Positions 1 to 9,448 of a DNA stretch of 64,000 nt are shown here, in pieces. A model generated the notes under the pieces. That model made no database searches and was not told the DNA's origin. It saw only the letters and a program-made list of their open reading frames with translations. Position numbers and translations under genes: made by a program. The stretch's first letter is position 1. Each line of letters opens with the position of its first letter. Origin of the DNA: Klebsiella huaxiensis (GTDB lineage: Bacteria > Pseudomonadota > Gammaproteobacteria > Enterobacterales > Enterobacteriaceae); assembly GCF_003261575.2 (NCBI RefSeq), contig NZ_CP036175.1, positions 3,844,001 through 3,908,000 on the forward strand, in the 5' to 3' direction.

Positions 1-1126
1 GGCTGCCATCCTGGTAGTAGACCAGCGAAAACGCCGGGATATTGACCATAATTCCGGTCGACAAATTGCCCGGCAGCAAGCGCAAACGCTGAATATTCAG
101 CGCCAGCACGCCTGCACGCTGCGCTGGTGAAACATTAAGCCAATCACGAGTTGCCGGACCAATGACCCCATCAGCCCCTAAACCTTGCCACGCCTGGAAG
201 CGCTTAACACCTTCAACTAATTGCCGATCGTAAACGCCGCGACCGCTGCTTTTGGCCGTTTTCTCAGCCGATGGGCTAACAACATCATCGCCAGGCAAAG
301 CAATTTTGGCAGAATCATCCAGCATGCCAGTACGCTGTAAAATTTCACGCAACGCGCCAGCATCGTTGCTCCACTCCCCAGGACGCAGCGATGCCTTACT
401 GGTGAGCTGCGGCCATGGACGCGAATCAGCAACCTGGGCTAATAACGCCTGGTGCATAGCGGCATACTGCGGATGCTGTGGCGAAAGACCGGCGATAAAC
501 TGCGGTAGCGAACCGTTATCCAGTGCCTGCTGCCACAGATTAATGACTGATAGCGGCGGCGTCGACATCGTGTACGGTTTAGTACCATACAGCCAGCGAT
601 TACCCTGCGTCGGAATACCGCTAATAAAATGCAAATAACCCATCATGGCATCGGATAAGACAATATCTCGCGCCAGGCCGTTGACCGCTGGGTCGGTCAG
701 CAGCTCTACCCATTTGGTGAACTGCGGTTGAAAACCGGCGATAGCGACTTCAGCCAATTGTTGTTGAAACGCCTGCACCGCCTCACGATTATCCCACATC
801 GGTTTCATGTCCCTGGCCGCATACAGCGATACCAGTGGATTCATAAATACCGGCTGATAACCGGACGGCAGAACGGCCTGAATATCGGCACGACTTTTTA
901 TCGCCGCATCGGCGGGAAGCGCCTGCTCACCGGCCATTTTGGCGACCGTCGCAGATTGGCCTTCGCTCAGGCCCAGCGCAGAAGAGAGCTCTCCGATAGT
1001 TGCAGAGCTGTCTGTTGGTACAACTTCAGGCTCTTCGGCCTGGACATTGAACAGTGGAGCAAATGCAAAAGCCAGGCTCAGGCTGAGCACCGACAATTGA
1101 CGACCATACCATTTCTTTAGCAACAT
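1..1126 (-). CDS. ldtD: L,D-transpeptidase LdtD (YcbB), 5' part only
   Basis: N-terminal 375 residues of a periplasmic L,D-transpeptidase that forms 3-3 cross-links in peptidoglycan. The frame stays open to the window edge, so the catalytic YkuD domain with its cysteine (C-terminal in this ~615-residue family) lies outside. Visible are a Sec signal peptide (MLLKKWYGR..., cleavage probably after NVQA near residue 30), the long helical insert, and a peptidoglycan-binding domain around residues 310-345 (RFQAWQGLGADGVIGPATR). The last visible residues (STGIMVNIPAFSLVYYQDGS) match the start of the catalytic part of E. coli LdtD. The ATG at 1126 has AGGGGG a few bases upstream. It is transcribed in the same direction as mukB but separated from it by a terminator hairpin. 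Confidence 0.93.
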   Translation of the reverse strand, partial: MLLKKWYGRQLSVLSLSLAFAFAPLFNVQAEEPEVVPTDSSATIGELSSALGLSEGQSATVAKMAGEQALPADAAIKSRADIQAVLPSGYQPVFMNPLVSLYAARDMKPMWDNREAVQAFQQQLAEVAIAGFQPQFTKWVELLTDPAVNGLARDIVLSDAMMGYLHFISGIPTQGNRWLYGTKPYTMSTPPLSVINLWQQALDNGSLPQFIAGLSPQHPQYAAMHQALLAQVADSRPWPQLTSKASLRPGEWSNDAGALREILQRTGMLDDSAKIALPGDDVVSPSAEKTAKSSGRGVYDRQLVEGVKRFQAWQGLGADGVIGPATRDWLNVSPAQRAGVLALNIQRLRLLPGNLSTGIMVNIPAFSLVYYQDGS

Positions 1127-1263
1127 CCCTTGCCCCCTGTTAACACATTGCCGCCCGCAAAATTGGGGCTCACTTTCAGTATATGAAGACGAAAACGCTT
1201 TTGCCTTCCCAAATGTAAAGAAGTTAAAAGATTATACAATCCTAAAATACACGAACGGATAAC

Positions 1264-1290
1264 AAAAAGGGCGACATCATGCCGCCCTTT
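1264..1290 (-). terminator. Rho-independent terminator after mukB
   Basis: Inverted repeat AAAGGGCG / CGCCCTTT (1266-1273 with 1283-1290), followed on the minus strand by a run of five U. It lies 20 bases past the mukB stop codon and separates mukB from ldtD. Confidence 0.8.
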
Positions 1291-1309
1291 GACTGGTCAC
1301 CGAATAGAC

Positions 1310-4300
1310 CTACGAAGCATCAGCCGTTCCCGGCAGCGTTTCAGGTAGCTGTGGGGCAAAGCCACGCAGCCCAACGACATGCACATGCTCGTGGTTATTC
1401 ACCACTTTACGCACCAGTTTGTAAGTCGTCCCTTTTTCCGGGCTGATATTTTCGGGTGCCGCGATAATCAACTGCATTTCCAGACGATCGCACAGCTCGA
1501 ACAGCGTCGCGATAGAACGGGCATCCAGACGCGCCGCTTCATCAAGGAACAGCAGACGACACGGCGAGATATCCTTGCCGCGCAGGCGCAGGGATTCATC
1601 TTCCCAGCTCTGCACCACCATCACCAGAATCGACATCCCGGTACCGATAGCCTCACCGGTTGACAACGCCCCGGACTCCGCACGCAGCCAGCCGTCAGAA
1701 CCACGGTTAACTTCGACTTCCATCTCCAGATAGTTACGGTAGTCGAGCAGCTCCTCGCCAATGGTTTGCGGCGTGCGCTGGCCCATATCTATCTGCGGGT
1801 TCAGGCGCTGATACAGCTTCGCCAACGCTTCCGAGAAGGTCAGACGGTTGCTGTTAAACAGGTCCTGATGCTGTTCGTGCTGCTCAGACAACACGTCCAG
1901 CAGCGTCGAGTGGGTCTCCCGTACATTGACGTTCAGACGCACGCTGTTGACCTGACCGAAGGAGACGCTCTGCAGCCCCTGGTTGAGCATACGAATACGG
2001 TTCTGCTCGCGCTGGATGGTCTTGCGGATGATATTGGCCACGCTGCGAGAGCTAATAGCTAGCTTCTGCTCGCGGTTGGTCAGCTCTTCCGTCAGACGGC
2101 TGAGTTCAATCTCCATCTGCTCAATCGCTTCGACCGGATCGTCGGTACGGATGATGTCCTGGCGGATACGCTCGCGCAGATGCTGATAGACGGCGACGAA
2201 GAACTGAATTTTACGTTCCGGGCGCTTCGGATCTTCAGAAACACGCAGTACATCGCGTAGATGCTCGTTATCCGATACCGCCAGACGCAGCGCGCCGAGC
2301 GCCTTATCCGACATTGAACGCAGCTCGTCAGCAGAAAGGTAAGCCAGCTCACGGCGATGCAGACGACGTTCCACGCCGTTGTCTTTCACCAGGCGCATCA
2401 CCGTGCACCAGCCCGCTTTGGCGCTCACCACCTGTTCGCGCATTTCGCAGTAATCGCGCTCCAGCTTACGCAGCTTGCGGGTCAGGTTGTCCATTTCCGC
2501 TTCGCAGAAGGTCAACGCTTTCTCGAGCTGATTACGCCGCGAACGGTTGTTGCTCAGCTGAGCATGCAGCTCGTCACGACGCAGACGGGCGCGCTCTTCA
2601 GCACCCGCATCAGCGCGTACGCCGATATCCTGAAGCTCTTTATGCAGGTCGTTGAGCAGCTCTTTTTTGGTGTCATACGAACTTTTCAACGACGCCAGTA
2701 CCTGGTTGTACTGGTTGAGCTGCGCGGCGTGGGTACGTAACGCTTCACGAGTTCGGGCGCGTTCCGCTTCCGCTTGCTCAAGACGCTGACGCAGCTTCTC
2801 GTTCAGATCGCTATTCCCACTCAGCATCTCTGCTGAATCCGAGTAGCTAAAGTGGGCACGGCGCTGCACCACTTCGGTCAGCGCAAACGCCTGCTGACGC
2901 GCATCGCGTTGAGTCTGCTGCGAATACGCGTAATCTTCTTTTAACTGTTCAAACTGCTCAGGGTCGCTCTGGAGAACGGAAACCATCGGCTCCAGTTTCG
3001 CCAGCTGATTACCATGCTGCTGTACAAAGCGAGCGGCTTCCTGCGCTTCGTCAAGGCGTTCCTGGATTTCATCAACGCGATCGGCCAGCGAATCATCGGC
3101 CAGCAGATTCAGACGCGGCAACAGGCGATTCAGCGCGGATACGCCCTCTTTCGCCTGCTCGTACTGCACCCGATTCTGCTGGTTATCGCTTTCATGCGCG
3201 CTCAGCGCCCGCTCAAGCTCGCCACGTCGGGTATTGAGTTTGCGGATTTCTTCTTCCGGGTCATCCTCGAAGGCCACCGCCAGATGATTGCCGATAAAGC
3301 GGCTGAACGCCTGATGCAAACGCTGAGTTTTCTGCACATCAAACGACAGCGTCGCAAAGCGTTCTGACAGGCTTTCACGCTCGGCGTGTAGCGTTTCGAC
3401 GCGGCTTTCGCGGGCAGCTCGGCCAAACAGCGGCAGCGTCGGGAAGCGTGAATAGCGCCACTGACGATCGGCAATCTTAACGACAACCGCTTTTTCCAGC
3501 TCATCAACGCTGAATACGCTGTCATCAAACGACTGCGGATCCCCTTCGATCAGATAGAGATCTTCCGGACAATCTTCCAGCCCTTCCAGCTGTTCAGCAA
3601 TGCGCGACAGGTCCGGTACCACAATCGCGTGGCGGGACGGTCCGTATAGCGCGGAGTAATACGGCGCATCGTCGAGGCTCACGTCATCATAGATTTCTGA
3701 CAGCAGCACGCCGCCAAAACGTTCCGCCAGCGTATTCAGGCGCTGATCTTCAGAGCCGCCCGGCTGACTGAGACGCTCAATTTCATCGTCGATAGCGCGC
3801 TTGCGGGCACCGACTTCATCACGCTCTACGATGGCCTCGCGTTCACGCTCCAGCAACTGCTGGAGATACTCAGTGACGTCCTGGCTTGATTCAAACTGCT
3901 CGCCGCTCTGCTCGCAAAGCTGGTTGAGGCTGTTCTGCGCTGCCAGCCATATTGGCGCGCGGCGCATCAGTGTCTGGGTGCGCGATTGCAGCTGCTCCAG
4001 TTCCTGACGCAAGGTCATGCGCCGTTCACTGGCGGAAGAGACGCTGTCAGACAACGAAGCAATACGGGCTTCCAGCTCCTGATGCAGGGCTTCCAGCTCG
4101 TCGATATCGTAGCGTTTGCCCTGACGTTTGCAGAACTCGGTCAGCTGGCGCTCGGCATCCTGCTGTTCACGCAGGCGCTGTTCAAGTTCAGTCAGGCGAC
4201 TGCGCAACCCATGGGCCTGCTCAGCCTGATGACGCTGATTGACACCATCGCGCAGCAGTTCGCGTGCTACATCCCAGGCCTCGTTACGCGCCAACGGGCC

Positions 4301-5758
4301 GTTTATCGAAGCCACCAGCTGATACGCCTGCTCGAACTGGCTGTGCGCGGTTTGCGCCACGCTCATTTTCTGGTCCAGCGACAGCATTTTCTCCGTCGCT
4401 TCCTGCTCTTTCGCCTGGAAGGTTTCCAGCCACTCGTCGGCGCTCTCCGGGGTTAAGTCCGGCAGATGGCAGAGGGCTTTTGCCCGCTCCAGCGCCTGCA
4501 GCGCTTGGTTATACTGAATCGCACGAGTCTGCTGCACATCCAGCGCCTGTTGGTAGTCGGCCAGCTGGTTCTTCAGCTCATCCACTTCCAGCTCGGCGGC
4601 TTCGGCGCGAGCCTCGTTCTCTTCCTGTTGGTCAACCGCTTCCGCCACGACTTCATTTTGCTCTTCGAGACGGATCTGCAGTTCATCGAGATCTGCTTCA
4701 TAGCGCTCGATTTTTTCCTGCTGACGCAGAGCGGTTTGCACCAGGTTCAGGTGATCGCTGGCAGCCTGGTAATCGGCTTCCAGATCGCCTTCCGCCCCGT
4801 TATGCTCCTGCAGTTCGCGCGCCATATCGACGTGCTTGTACTGCTCGGCGGCAAGCTGTGCTCGCGAGGTGAACAGATCGCGCCGGTATTCCAGCGCTTT
4901 GTCGAGATGAATGCGTCGCTCGTTGGCGTGGCGCATATAGTCAGCCGCCACGTAGTTGGTGGCTTCGCTGATCAGATGTTTGAACAGATCGCGGTCGGAC
5001 TGCGTGACGCGAATCGCTTCCAGCGTCATGCGGTTTTCGCGCAACGCCGCTTCCATATCCTGAAACGCTTTACGTACGCCGCTGTTTTCCGGCAGCAGGT
5101 AGTCGCGCAGCGAGCGGGTGATGGTGCTCGAAATCCCGCCGTACAGAGAGGCTTCGATCAGGCGATAGTATTTGCTACGGTCCGAGGCCGAACGTAGGCG
5201 ACGAGCCACCACGCCCAGGTCAAACATCAGCGAGTGATATTCGGTGATAGAGTTGAACTGCTTGAACTGCACCCCTTCCATCGCTTCGAGTTTATCTTTC
5301 AACTCGTTGAGCGTAACGACGCGCGCCTGGCGTTCGTTAAGGGTTTCAGTTAGCAACTGAGTCGGCTGAATGGAGGTCGGCAGGCCCTGAATCGCAAAAG
5401 GTTTGATATCGACTTTACGATCGCGACCAGCGACCTGCTGTAGACGCACCCCAACCACCACGCGCTGGTGACGAGAGTTGATAACGTCCAGCACTGAGTA
5501 ACAAACCCCGGCGCGCAGCTTACCGTGCAGACCTTTGTCGCGCGAACCGCTGGTGGCCCCGGCTTCCGTGGTGTTACGGAAGTGTAGCAGCGTAAGGTCC
5601 GGGATCAGCGCCGTAACGAAAGCCGCCATGGTTGTGGATTTACCGGCACCGTTACCGCCCGAAAGCGTGGTCACCAATTCATCGAGATCAAAAGTACGGG
5701 CAAAAAAACCGTTCCAGTTAACCAGCGTCAGCGAGCGAAATTTACCGCGTTCAATCAT
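1310..5758 (-). CDS. mukB: Chromosome partition protein MukB (SMC-like ATPase)
   Basis: Large SMC-type ATPase of the MukBEF condensin, which compacts and segregates the nucleoid together with topoisomerase IV. It has 1482 residues (E. coli 1486). The head is split: the N-terminal half carries Walker A GGNGAGKST near residue 34, and the C-terminal half carries the signature region SGALSTGEAIGTG and Walker B CRLLFLDEAARLD near residue 1400. Between them lie long Gln/Glu/Ala/Leu/Arg-rich coiled coils interrupted by a hinge around residues 645-805. The start ATG shares one base with the mukE stop (TAATG), indicating translational coupling. It is the last gene of the cmoM-mukF-mukE-mukB operon. 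Confidence 0.98.
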   Translation of the reverse strand: MIERGKFRSLTLVNWNGFFARTFDLDELVTTLSGGNGAGKSTTMAAFVTALIPDLTLLHFRNTTEAGATSGSRDKGLHGKLRAGVCYSVLDVINSRHQRVVVGVRLQQVAGRDRKVDIKPFAIQGLPTSIQPTQLLTETLNERQARVVTLNELKDKLEAMEGVQFKQFNSITEYHSLMFDLGVVARRLRSASDRSKYYRLIEASLYGGISSTITRSLRDYLLPENSGVRKAFQDMEAALRENRMTLEAIRVTQSDRDLFKHLISEATNYVAADYMRHANERRIHLDKALEYRRDLFTSRAQLAAEQYKHVDMARELQEHNGAEGDLEADYQAASDHLNLVQTALRQQEKIERYEADLDELQIRLEEQNEVVAEAVDQQEENEARAEAAELEVDELKNQLADYQQALDVQQTRAIQYNQALQALERAKALCHLPDLTPESADEWLETFQAKEQEATEKMLSLDQKMSVAQTAHSQFEQAYQLVASINGPLARNEAWDVARELLRDGVNQRHQAEQAHGLRSRLTELEQRLREQQDAERQLTEFCKRQGKRYDIDELEALHQELEARIASLSDSVSSASERRMTLRQELEQLQSRTQTLMRRAPIWLAAQNSLNQLCEQSGEQFESSQDVTEYLQQLLEREREAIVERDEVGARKRAIDDEIERLSQPGGSEDQRLNTLAERFGGVLLSEIYDDVSLDDAPYYSALYGPSRHAIVVPDLSRIAEQLEGLEDCPEDLYLIEGDPQSFDDSVFSVDELEKAVVVKIADRQWRYSRFPTLPLFGRAARESRVETLHAERESLSERFATLSFDVQKTQRLHQAFSRFIGNHLAVAFEDDPEEEIRKLNTRRGELERALSAHESDNQQNRVQYEQAKEGVSALNRLLPRLNLLADDSLADRVDEIQERLDEAQEAARFVQQHGNQLAKLEPMVSVLQSDPEQFEQLKEDYAYSQQTQRDARQQAFALTEVVQRRAHFSYSDSAEMLSGNSDLNEKLRQRLEQAEAERARTREALRTHAAQLNQYNQVLASLKSSYDTKKELLNDLHKELQDIGVRADAGAEERARLRRDELHAQLSNNRSRRNQLEKALTFCEAEMDNLTRKLRKLERDYCEMREQVVSAKAGWCTVMRLVKDNGVERRLHRRELAYLSADELRSMSDKALGALRLAVSDNEHLRDVLRVSEDPKRPERKIQFFVAVYQHLRERIRQDIIRTDDPVEAIEQMEIELSRLTEELTNREQKLAISSRSVANIIRKTIQREQNRIRMLNQGLQSVSFGQVNSVRLNVNVRETHSTLLDVLSEQHEQHQDLFNSNRLTFSEALAKLYQRLNPQIDMGQRTPQTIGEELLDYRNYLEMEVEVNRGSDGWLRAESGALSTGEAIGTGMSILVMVVQSWEDESLRLRGKDISPCRLLFLDEAARLDARSIATLFELCDRLEMQLIIAAPENISPEKGTTYKLVRKVVNNHEHVHVVGLRGFAPQLPETLPGTADAS

Positions 5759-6462
5759 TACTCTTCCTCCCCGCTATCCGGCTGATTTTCTTCATTCTCA
5801 TCATTGAGCTGCAGGCGATTTTCCAGCGCCATGGCTTCGCCGTCGCGGATCATGCGCAGCTGCGCTTCGCGCGGATCGTCTCCAGCACGTACGTCAGCCC
5901 CGAAGCGGAAGACCGATTCAGTGATGCGGAATTTGCTGCTGTCATGGCCCATAAACCACACCATGCCAAGACGGCGCAGGCGGTTAAGCGAGGCGCGCAT
6001 TTTTTCCTGCAGTTTCTGGCGGTCAAGGTCGGAACCAGTGGAGCGGTTATTCACCAGCTTCAGCAGTTTCGCTTCATCCGCCAGAGTCAGCAGCTCATCA
6101 TAAAGCTCCTGCTGGGTGAAGATACCTTCATTCGCCAGACGCTCCGGGCTCAGATAGAGGTAGCAAAGAATTTTACCCACCATCATATCCAGCTCGGAGA
6201 GCACCGAACGCGGGATAAGCGTGGTGGAACGCGGGCGCAGATAGAAAAATCCCTCCGGCGCGCGAATCAGCTCAACGTTATAGCGAGCATAAAACTCTTC
6301 CAGGTAATCCTGAAAATCCATTAAAAAGGCGTGATTATCCAGCTCGTCGAGACCGACGTGACGGCCCGCGCGCAGGGCGCTATCCAGCGCCGGGAATAAC
6401 GGATTAGCCAACGCTTGCGCCAGTTTAACTGGCATCACTTGTTCAATATTTGTCGATGACAT
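5758..6462 (-). CDS. mukE: Condensin subunit MukE
   Basis: Accessory subunit that binds MukF and bridges it to the MukB heads. It has 234 residues, as in E. coli. The ATG at 6462 (MSSTNIEQVMPVKLAQ) is chosen because it matches the known N-terminus; an in-frame ATG nine codons upstream would add MITEPRYRR, which lies deep in mukF and has no family support. The winged-helix-rich body (e.g. SVLSELDMMVGKILCYLYL) and the acidic tail ending DSGEEE are both present. The start lies 20 bases inside the 3' end of mukF, so the two are probably translationally coupled. Confidence 0.97.
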   Translation of the reverse strand: MSSTNIEQVMPVKLAQALANPLFPALDSALRAGRHVGLDELDNHAFLMDFQDYLEEFYARYNVELIRAPEGFFYLRPRSTTLIPRSVLSELDMMVGKILCYLYLSPERLANEGIFTQQELYDELLTLADEAKLLKLVNNRSTGSDLDRQKLQEKMRASLNRLRRLGMVWFMGHDSSKFRITESVFRFGADVRAGDDPREAQLRMIRDGEAMALENRLQLNDENEENQPDSGEEE

Positions 6463-7765
6463 GCGCCTGTACCTTGGCTCCGTAATCATTAATCGGCTGC
6501 CATTTGGCTGGCAGTCCGGTGAAATCTGCTTGCGCTACGCCCAAACGTACCGCCTGGTCGACAACAATTCGCGCGACATCAAAGTGGCGTGCGCGCGGAT
6601 ATTGCGACAAATATTCGCGAACCACCAGGCCAAGATCCAGCGGTAATCCCTTCTCTTTATAGACTGCCAGCTGCCCTTCAATTAGCGCCGCCAACTGCTC
6701 GCGAATTTCGTTAAACTCTTCGTACTCCAGATCCGCCGGAAGTTCCCCGGTCACCTCTTCATCATGCAGCGCCATCTCTTCATCGCGCATATCAAGCAGA
6801 CGATCGGCATTCGCATGAGTGAGCGCCCACGGAGCGTCGAAGTAGGTTTGCACCGACTGACGCAGACGCTGCGCGAAGACACGGTTTTTATCCATATCGA
6901 TGGCGGTGCGGATAAATTTATGCACGTGGCGATCGTAGCCAATCCACAGGTCAATCGCCTGCTGGCCCCAGCTGACAATGCGGTCCAACTTGCTTTGCAA
7001 ATCGAACACCAGGCGATCGATAAAATTCAGATCGTCGCGGGCCATGGTCGAATCCTGAATGCGCAGCAGGTTTGCCTGCAGCTTATCGCCGGCTGCATCC
7101 AGCGTATCCTGCAGTTCGCGCAAAGTACCGGAGGTTTCCGACAGCAACAGTTCACAGCTGGAAATCGCCGCCCGCCAGTCTTTGTTCAACAGCTGAGCAA
7201 TGTCGTCTTTCACCAACTGCTGCTGCTCGTCCATGATTCGCTGAGTCAGGTCAATACTGTCGAATATTTCCGCTACCGAGTACTTCAGCGGGGCGAAAAC
7301 GTTACGGTGCCAGTGGAACTCATCGCCCCCCTCTTCTGCAGAGTCAGCGGCACGCTTGAGCTCACCGGCAACGATCGATAGCTGCATTGACAGACGCAGG
7401 GTGGAAAACTCACGCTGGCGAATATAATAATCGGTGATCCCGATGCCTAAAGGCGTCAGGCGATAAATGGCATTGCCTTCGGTAATTTCGCTGGTAAAGC
7501 GGTTCAGCAGACGCTGGCGCACCATATCGTTAATGGCATTATTGGCACGCTGGCTGATGGTTTCGCTGGTCTGCTCAAACGCATCACTGACGTGGCGGAA
7601 CGCGTCCACCAGTTCTCCCTCGGTCATTTCCCCTTCCATCCGCTCACCGTTCAGCGTGGCAATCGCCAGCAGGAAAGAGAGTCTGTCGACCGGCAGCGAA
7701 ATAGAAAAATCATTTTTCCTGGCCCAGGCAACCAGTTCGGGGACTGTCTGGGAAAATTCACTCAT
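6443..7765 (-). CDS. mukF: Condensin kleisin subunit MukF
   Basis: Kleisin of the MukBEF complex. It dimerises through an N-terminal winged-helix region, binds MukE through its middle, and connects MukB heads through its C-terminal winged helix. At 440 residues it has the E. coli length. The N-terminus (MSEFSQTVPELVAWARKND) and the acidic linker (DEEMALHDEEVTGELPADLE near residues 330-350) are typical. The start is only three bases past the cmoM stop, and its 3' end overlaps mukE, so cmoM-mukF-mukE-mukB form one tight operon. Confidence 0.97.
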   Translation of the reverse strand: MSEFSQTVPELVAWARKNDFSISLPVDRLSFLLAIATLNGERMEGEMTEGELVDAFRHVSDAFEQTSETISQRANNAINDMVRQRLLNRFTSEITEGNAIYRLTPLGIGITDYYIRQREFSTLRLSMQLSIVAGELKRAADSAEEGGDEFHWHRNVFAPLKYSVAEIFDSIDLTQRIMDEQQQLVKDDIAQLLNKDWRAAISSCELLLSETSGTLRELQDTLDAAGDKLQANLLRIQDSTMARDDLNFIDRLVFDLQSKLDRIVSWGQQAIDLWIGYDRHVHKFIRTAIDMDKNRVFAQRLRQSVQTYFDAPWALTHANADRLLDMRDEEMALHDEEVTGELPADLEYEEFNEIREQLAALIEGQLAVYKEKGLPLDLGLVVREYLSQYPRARHFDVARIVVDQAVRLGVAQADFTGLPAKWQPINDYGAKVQAHVIDKY

Positions 7766-7768
7766 AGT

Positions 7769-8548
7769 TTATCCTTGCATCTGCGGCTTAAGCGCGGTGA
7801 CATGAATGTAACGACCCAGGCTGATATACGGCTCCTGGCGACAGTAGCGCGTTTCCAGCTCCAGTAGCGCCGCAAACTTGTCGTGCTGTTGGCGTTTTTC
7901 ACGCAGATAATCATGAAACACTCGCACGCCGGTCTTACCGGTAATCTGCCAGCCAATTTCTTCCAGCCAGCCATAAACCTGCTGCGGATCGCGCGGATAA
8001 TCCGGCGATAGCGTGCGTTTTTTCTTTTTCGGCATACCTAATTGCACATAGTCTAAATTTCCGACAACGATATTGCGCATCAATAGACCGTTAGCATTGT
8101 AGAACATGAGCGACAACGCGCCGCCGGGACGTAAAATTGACCACAGCGTACGCAGCATCGCCTGCGGCTCGGCTACCCATTCCAGCACCGCATGAAACAG
8201 TATCAGATCGACAGGACTTTCCAAATGCTGCTCAATATCCTGAGCTGCGCATTGTACAAAATGCATGTTGTCGATCACACCTTTATCAGTGGCAGCCTGT
8301 CGGGCACGAGCCACCATTTCGCCGGAAAGATCGCATAATGTGACATGGTGACCCATTTCCGCCACTTTGATTGCCGTTTGCCCTTCGCCGCCGCCCGCGT
8401 CAAGAACCCGCAGTGGTCCCGGCCCCATCTGGCTGAGCAGCGGTTGCAGATCCTGCCAGAGGATCGCCTGCCGCAGCTGGCCCTTGGTGGTGCCGTAGAT
8501 ATTGCGCGAAAGCTTATCAGCAATATCATCGAAATTACGATCCTTCAC
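7769..8548 (-). CDS. cmoM: tRNA 5-carboxymethoxyuridine methyltransferase CmoM
   Basis: SAM-dependent methyltransferase (formerly SmtA) that converts cmo5U34 to mcmo5U34 in tRNA. It has 259 residues (E. coli 261). Class I SAM motif I is VLDAGGGEGQTAIK (residues ~47-60), followed by CDLSGEM and FHAVLEWV. I place the start at GTG 8548 (VKDRNFDDIADK): it matches the family N-terminus and has GGAG seven bases upstream. The reading frame stays open 28 codons further upstream to 8632, but that stretch has no ribosome site and runs into the divergent promoter region of elyC. First gene of the muk operon. Confidence 0.94.
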   Translation of the reverse strand: MKDRNFDDIADKLSRNIYGTTKGQLRQAILWQDLQPLLSQMGPGPLRVLDAGGGEGQTAIKVAEMGHHVTLCDLSGEMVARARQAATDKGVIDNMHFVQCAAQDIEQHLESPVDLILFHAVLEWVAEPQAMLRTLWSILRPGGALSLMFYNANGLLMRNIVVGNLDYVQLGMPKKKKRTLSPDYPRDPQQVYGWLEEIGWQITGKTGVRVFHDYLREKRQQHDKFAALLELETRYCRQEPYISLGRYIHVTALKPQMQG

Positions 8549-8668
8549 GGATGACTCCACACGCCAACACAAAGCCGCTATTTTGTCATACCCGCGCGGA
8601 GAATGGAGCGATCTGTTATAAGATCCGGGCATATCTTTGGTTATATGGTTAAAAAGGAACCATCCGGC

Positions 8669-9448
8669 ATGCTTTTTACGCTGAAAAAGTTTTTAGGTGG
8701 CATGATGCTTCCGCTCCCCCTGCTGTTATTGCTTATCGCTCTGGGGATAGCGTTACTGTGGTTTAGCCGTTTCCAGCGCGCAGGCAAGCTCTGCGTAAGT
8801 CTCGGTTGGCTACTGTTGTTGCTTCTTAGCCTGCAACCGGTGGCCGACAGTTTGCTCAAACCTATTGAGGATAAATACCCGACGTGGCGCGGCGAAGAGC
8901 GCGTGCAGTACGTGGTTGTGCTCGGCGGAGGCTACACGTGGAACCCTGAGTGGGCTCCCAGTTCAAACCTGATCAGCAATAGCTTGCCACGGTTGGCGGA
9001 GGGGATCCGCCTGTGGTATGCAAACCCGGGTGCAAAATTGATCTTTACTGGCGGGAGAGCAAAAACTAACCCGATGAGTTCCGCTGAAACCAGCGCCAGA
9101 GTTGCAGAGAGCCTGGGCATACCGCGCAGCGAAATTATCGTGCTGGATAAACCTAAAGATACTGAAGAAGAGGCCGCAGCGGTGAAAGAAGCGATTAGCG
9201 ATGCCCCATTCCTGCTGGTGACCTCCGCCTCACACCTGCCGCGAGCGATGATTTTCTTTCGTCAGGCCGGACTGAATCCTTTACCCGCCCCCGCCAACCA
9301 GTTGGCGATCGAGTCACCACTCAATCCGTGGGAACGCGCAATTCCGTCCCCCGTATGGCTGATGCATAGCGATCGGGTTGGCTACGAAACGTTAGGTCGC
9401 ATCTGGCAGTGGTTAAAAGGATCCTCAGGCGAGCCAGGGCAAAATTGA
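8669..9448 (+). CDS. elyC: Envelope biogenesis factor ElyC (DUF218)
   Basis: Inner-membrane protein of the DUF218/SanA-like family, linked in E. coli to undecaprenyl-phosphate (lipid carrier) metabolism and envelope integrity. It has 259 residues. Two hydrophobic segments lie at residues ~12-33 and ~40-60, followed by a DUF218 domain with VVVLGGGYTWNP, FTGGRAKTNPMSSAE and LVTSASHLPRAMIFF. I use the ATG at 8669 (MLFTLKKFLGG), which matches the E. coli N-terminus and has AAGGA upstream. An upstream in-frame ATG at 8603 would add 22 residues without family support. It is divergent from cmoM, and its last 24 bases overlap the 3' end of ycbJ on the other strand. Confidence 0.93.
   Translation: MLFTLKKFLGGMMLPLPLLLLLIALGIALLWFSRFQRAGKLCVSLGWLLLLLLSLQPVADSLLKPIEDKYPTWRGEERVQYVVVLGGGYTWNPEWAPSSNLISNSLPRLAEGIRLWYANPGAKLIFTGGRAKTNPMSSAETSARVAESLGIPRSEIIVLDKPKDTEEEAAAVKEAISDAPFLLVTSASHLPRAMIFFRQAGLNPLPAPANQLAIESPLNPWERAIPSPVWLMHSDRVGYETLGRIWQWLKGSSGEPGQN

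Noticed and set aside
1216..1236. CpxR-like box and TATAAT upstream of ldtD
   Set aside because: The GTAAA-type repeat is imperfect and would lie downstream of the TATAAT, and no -35 hexamer fits, so neither is listed as a feature.
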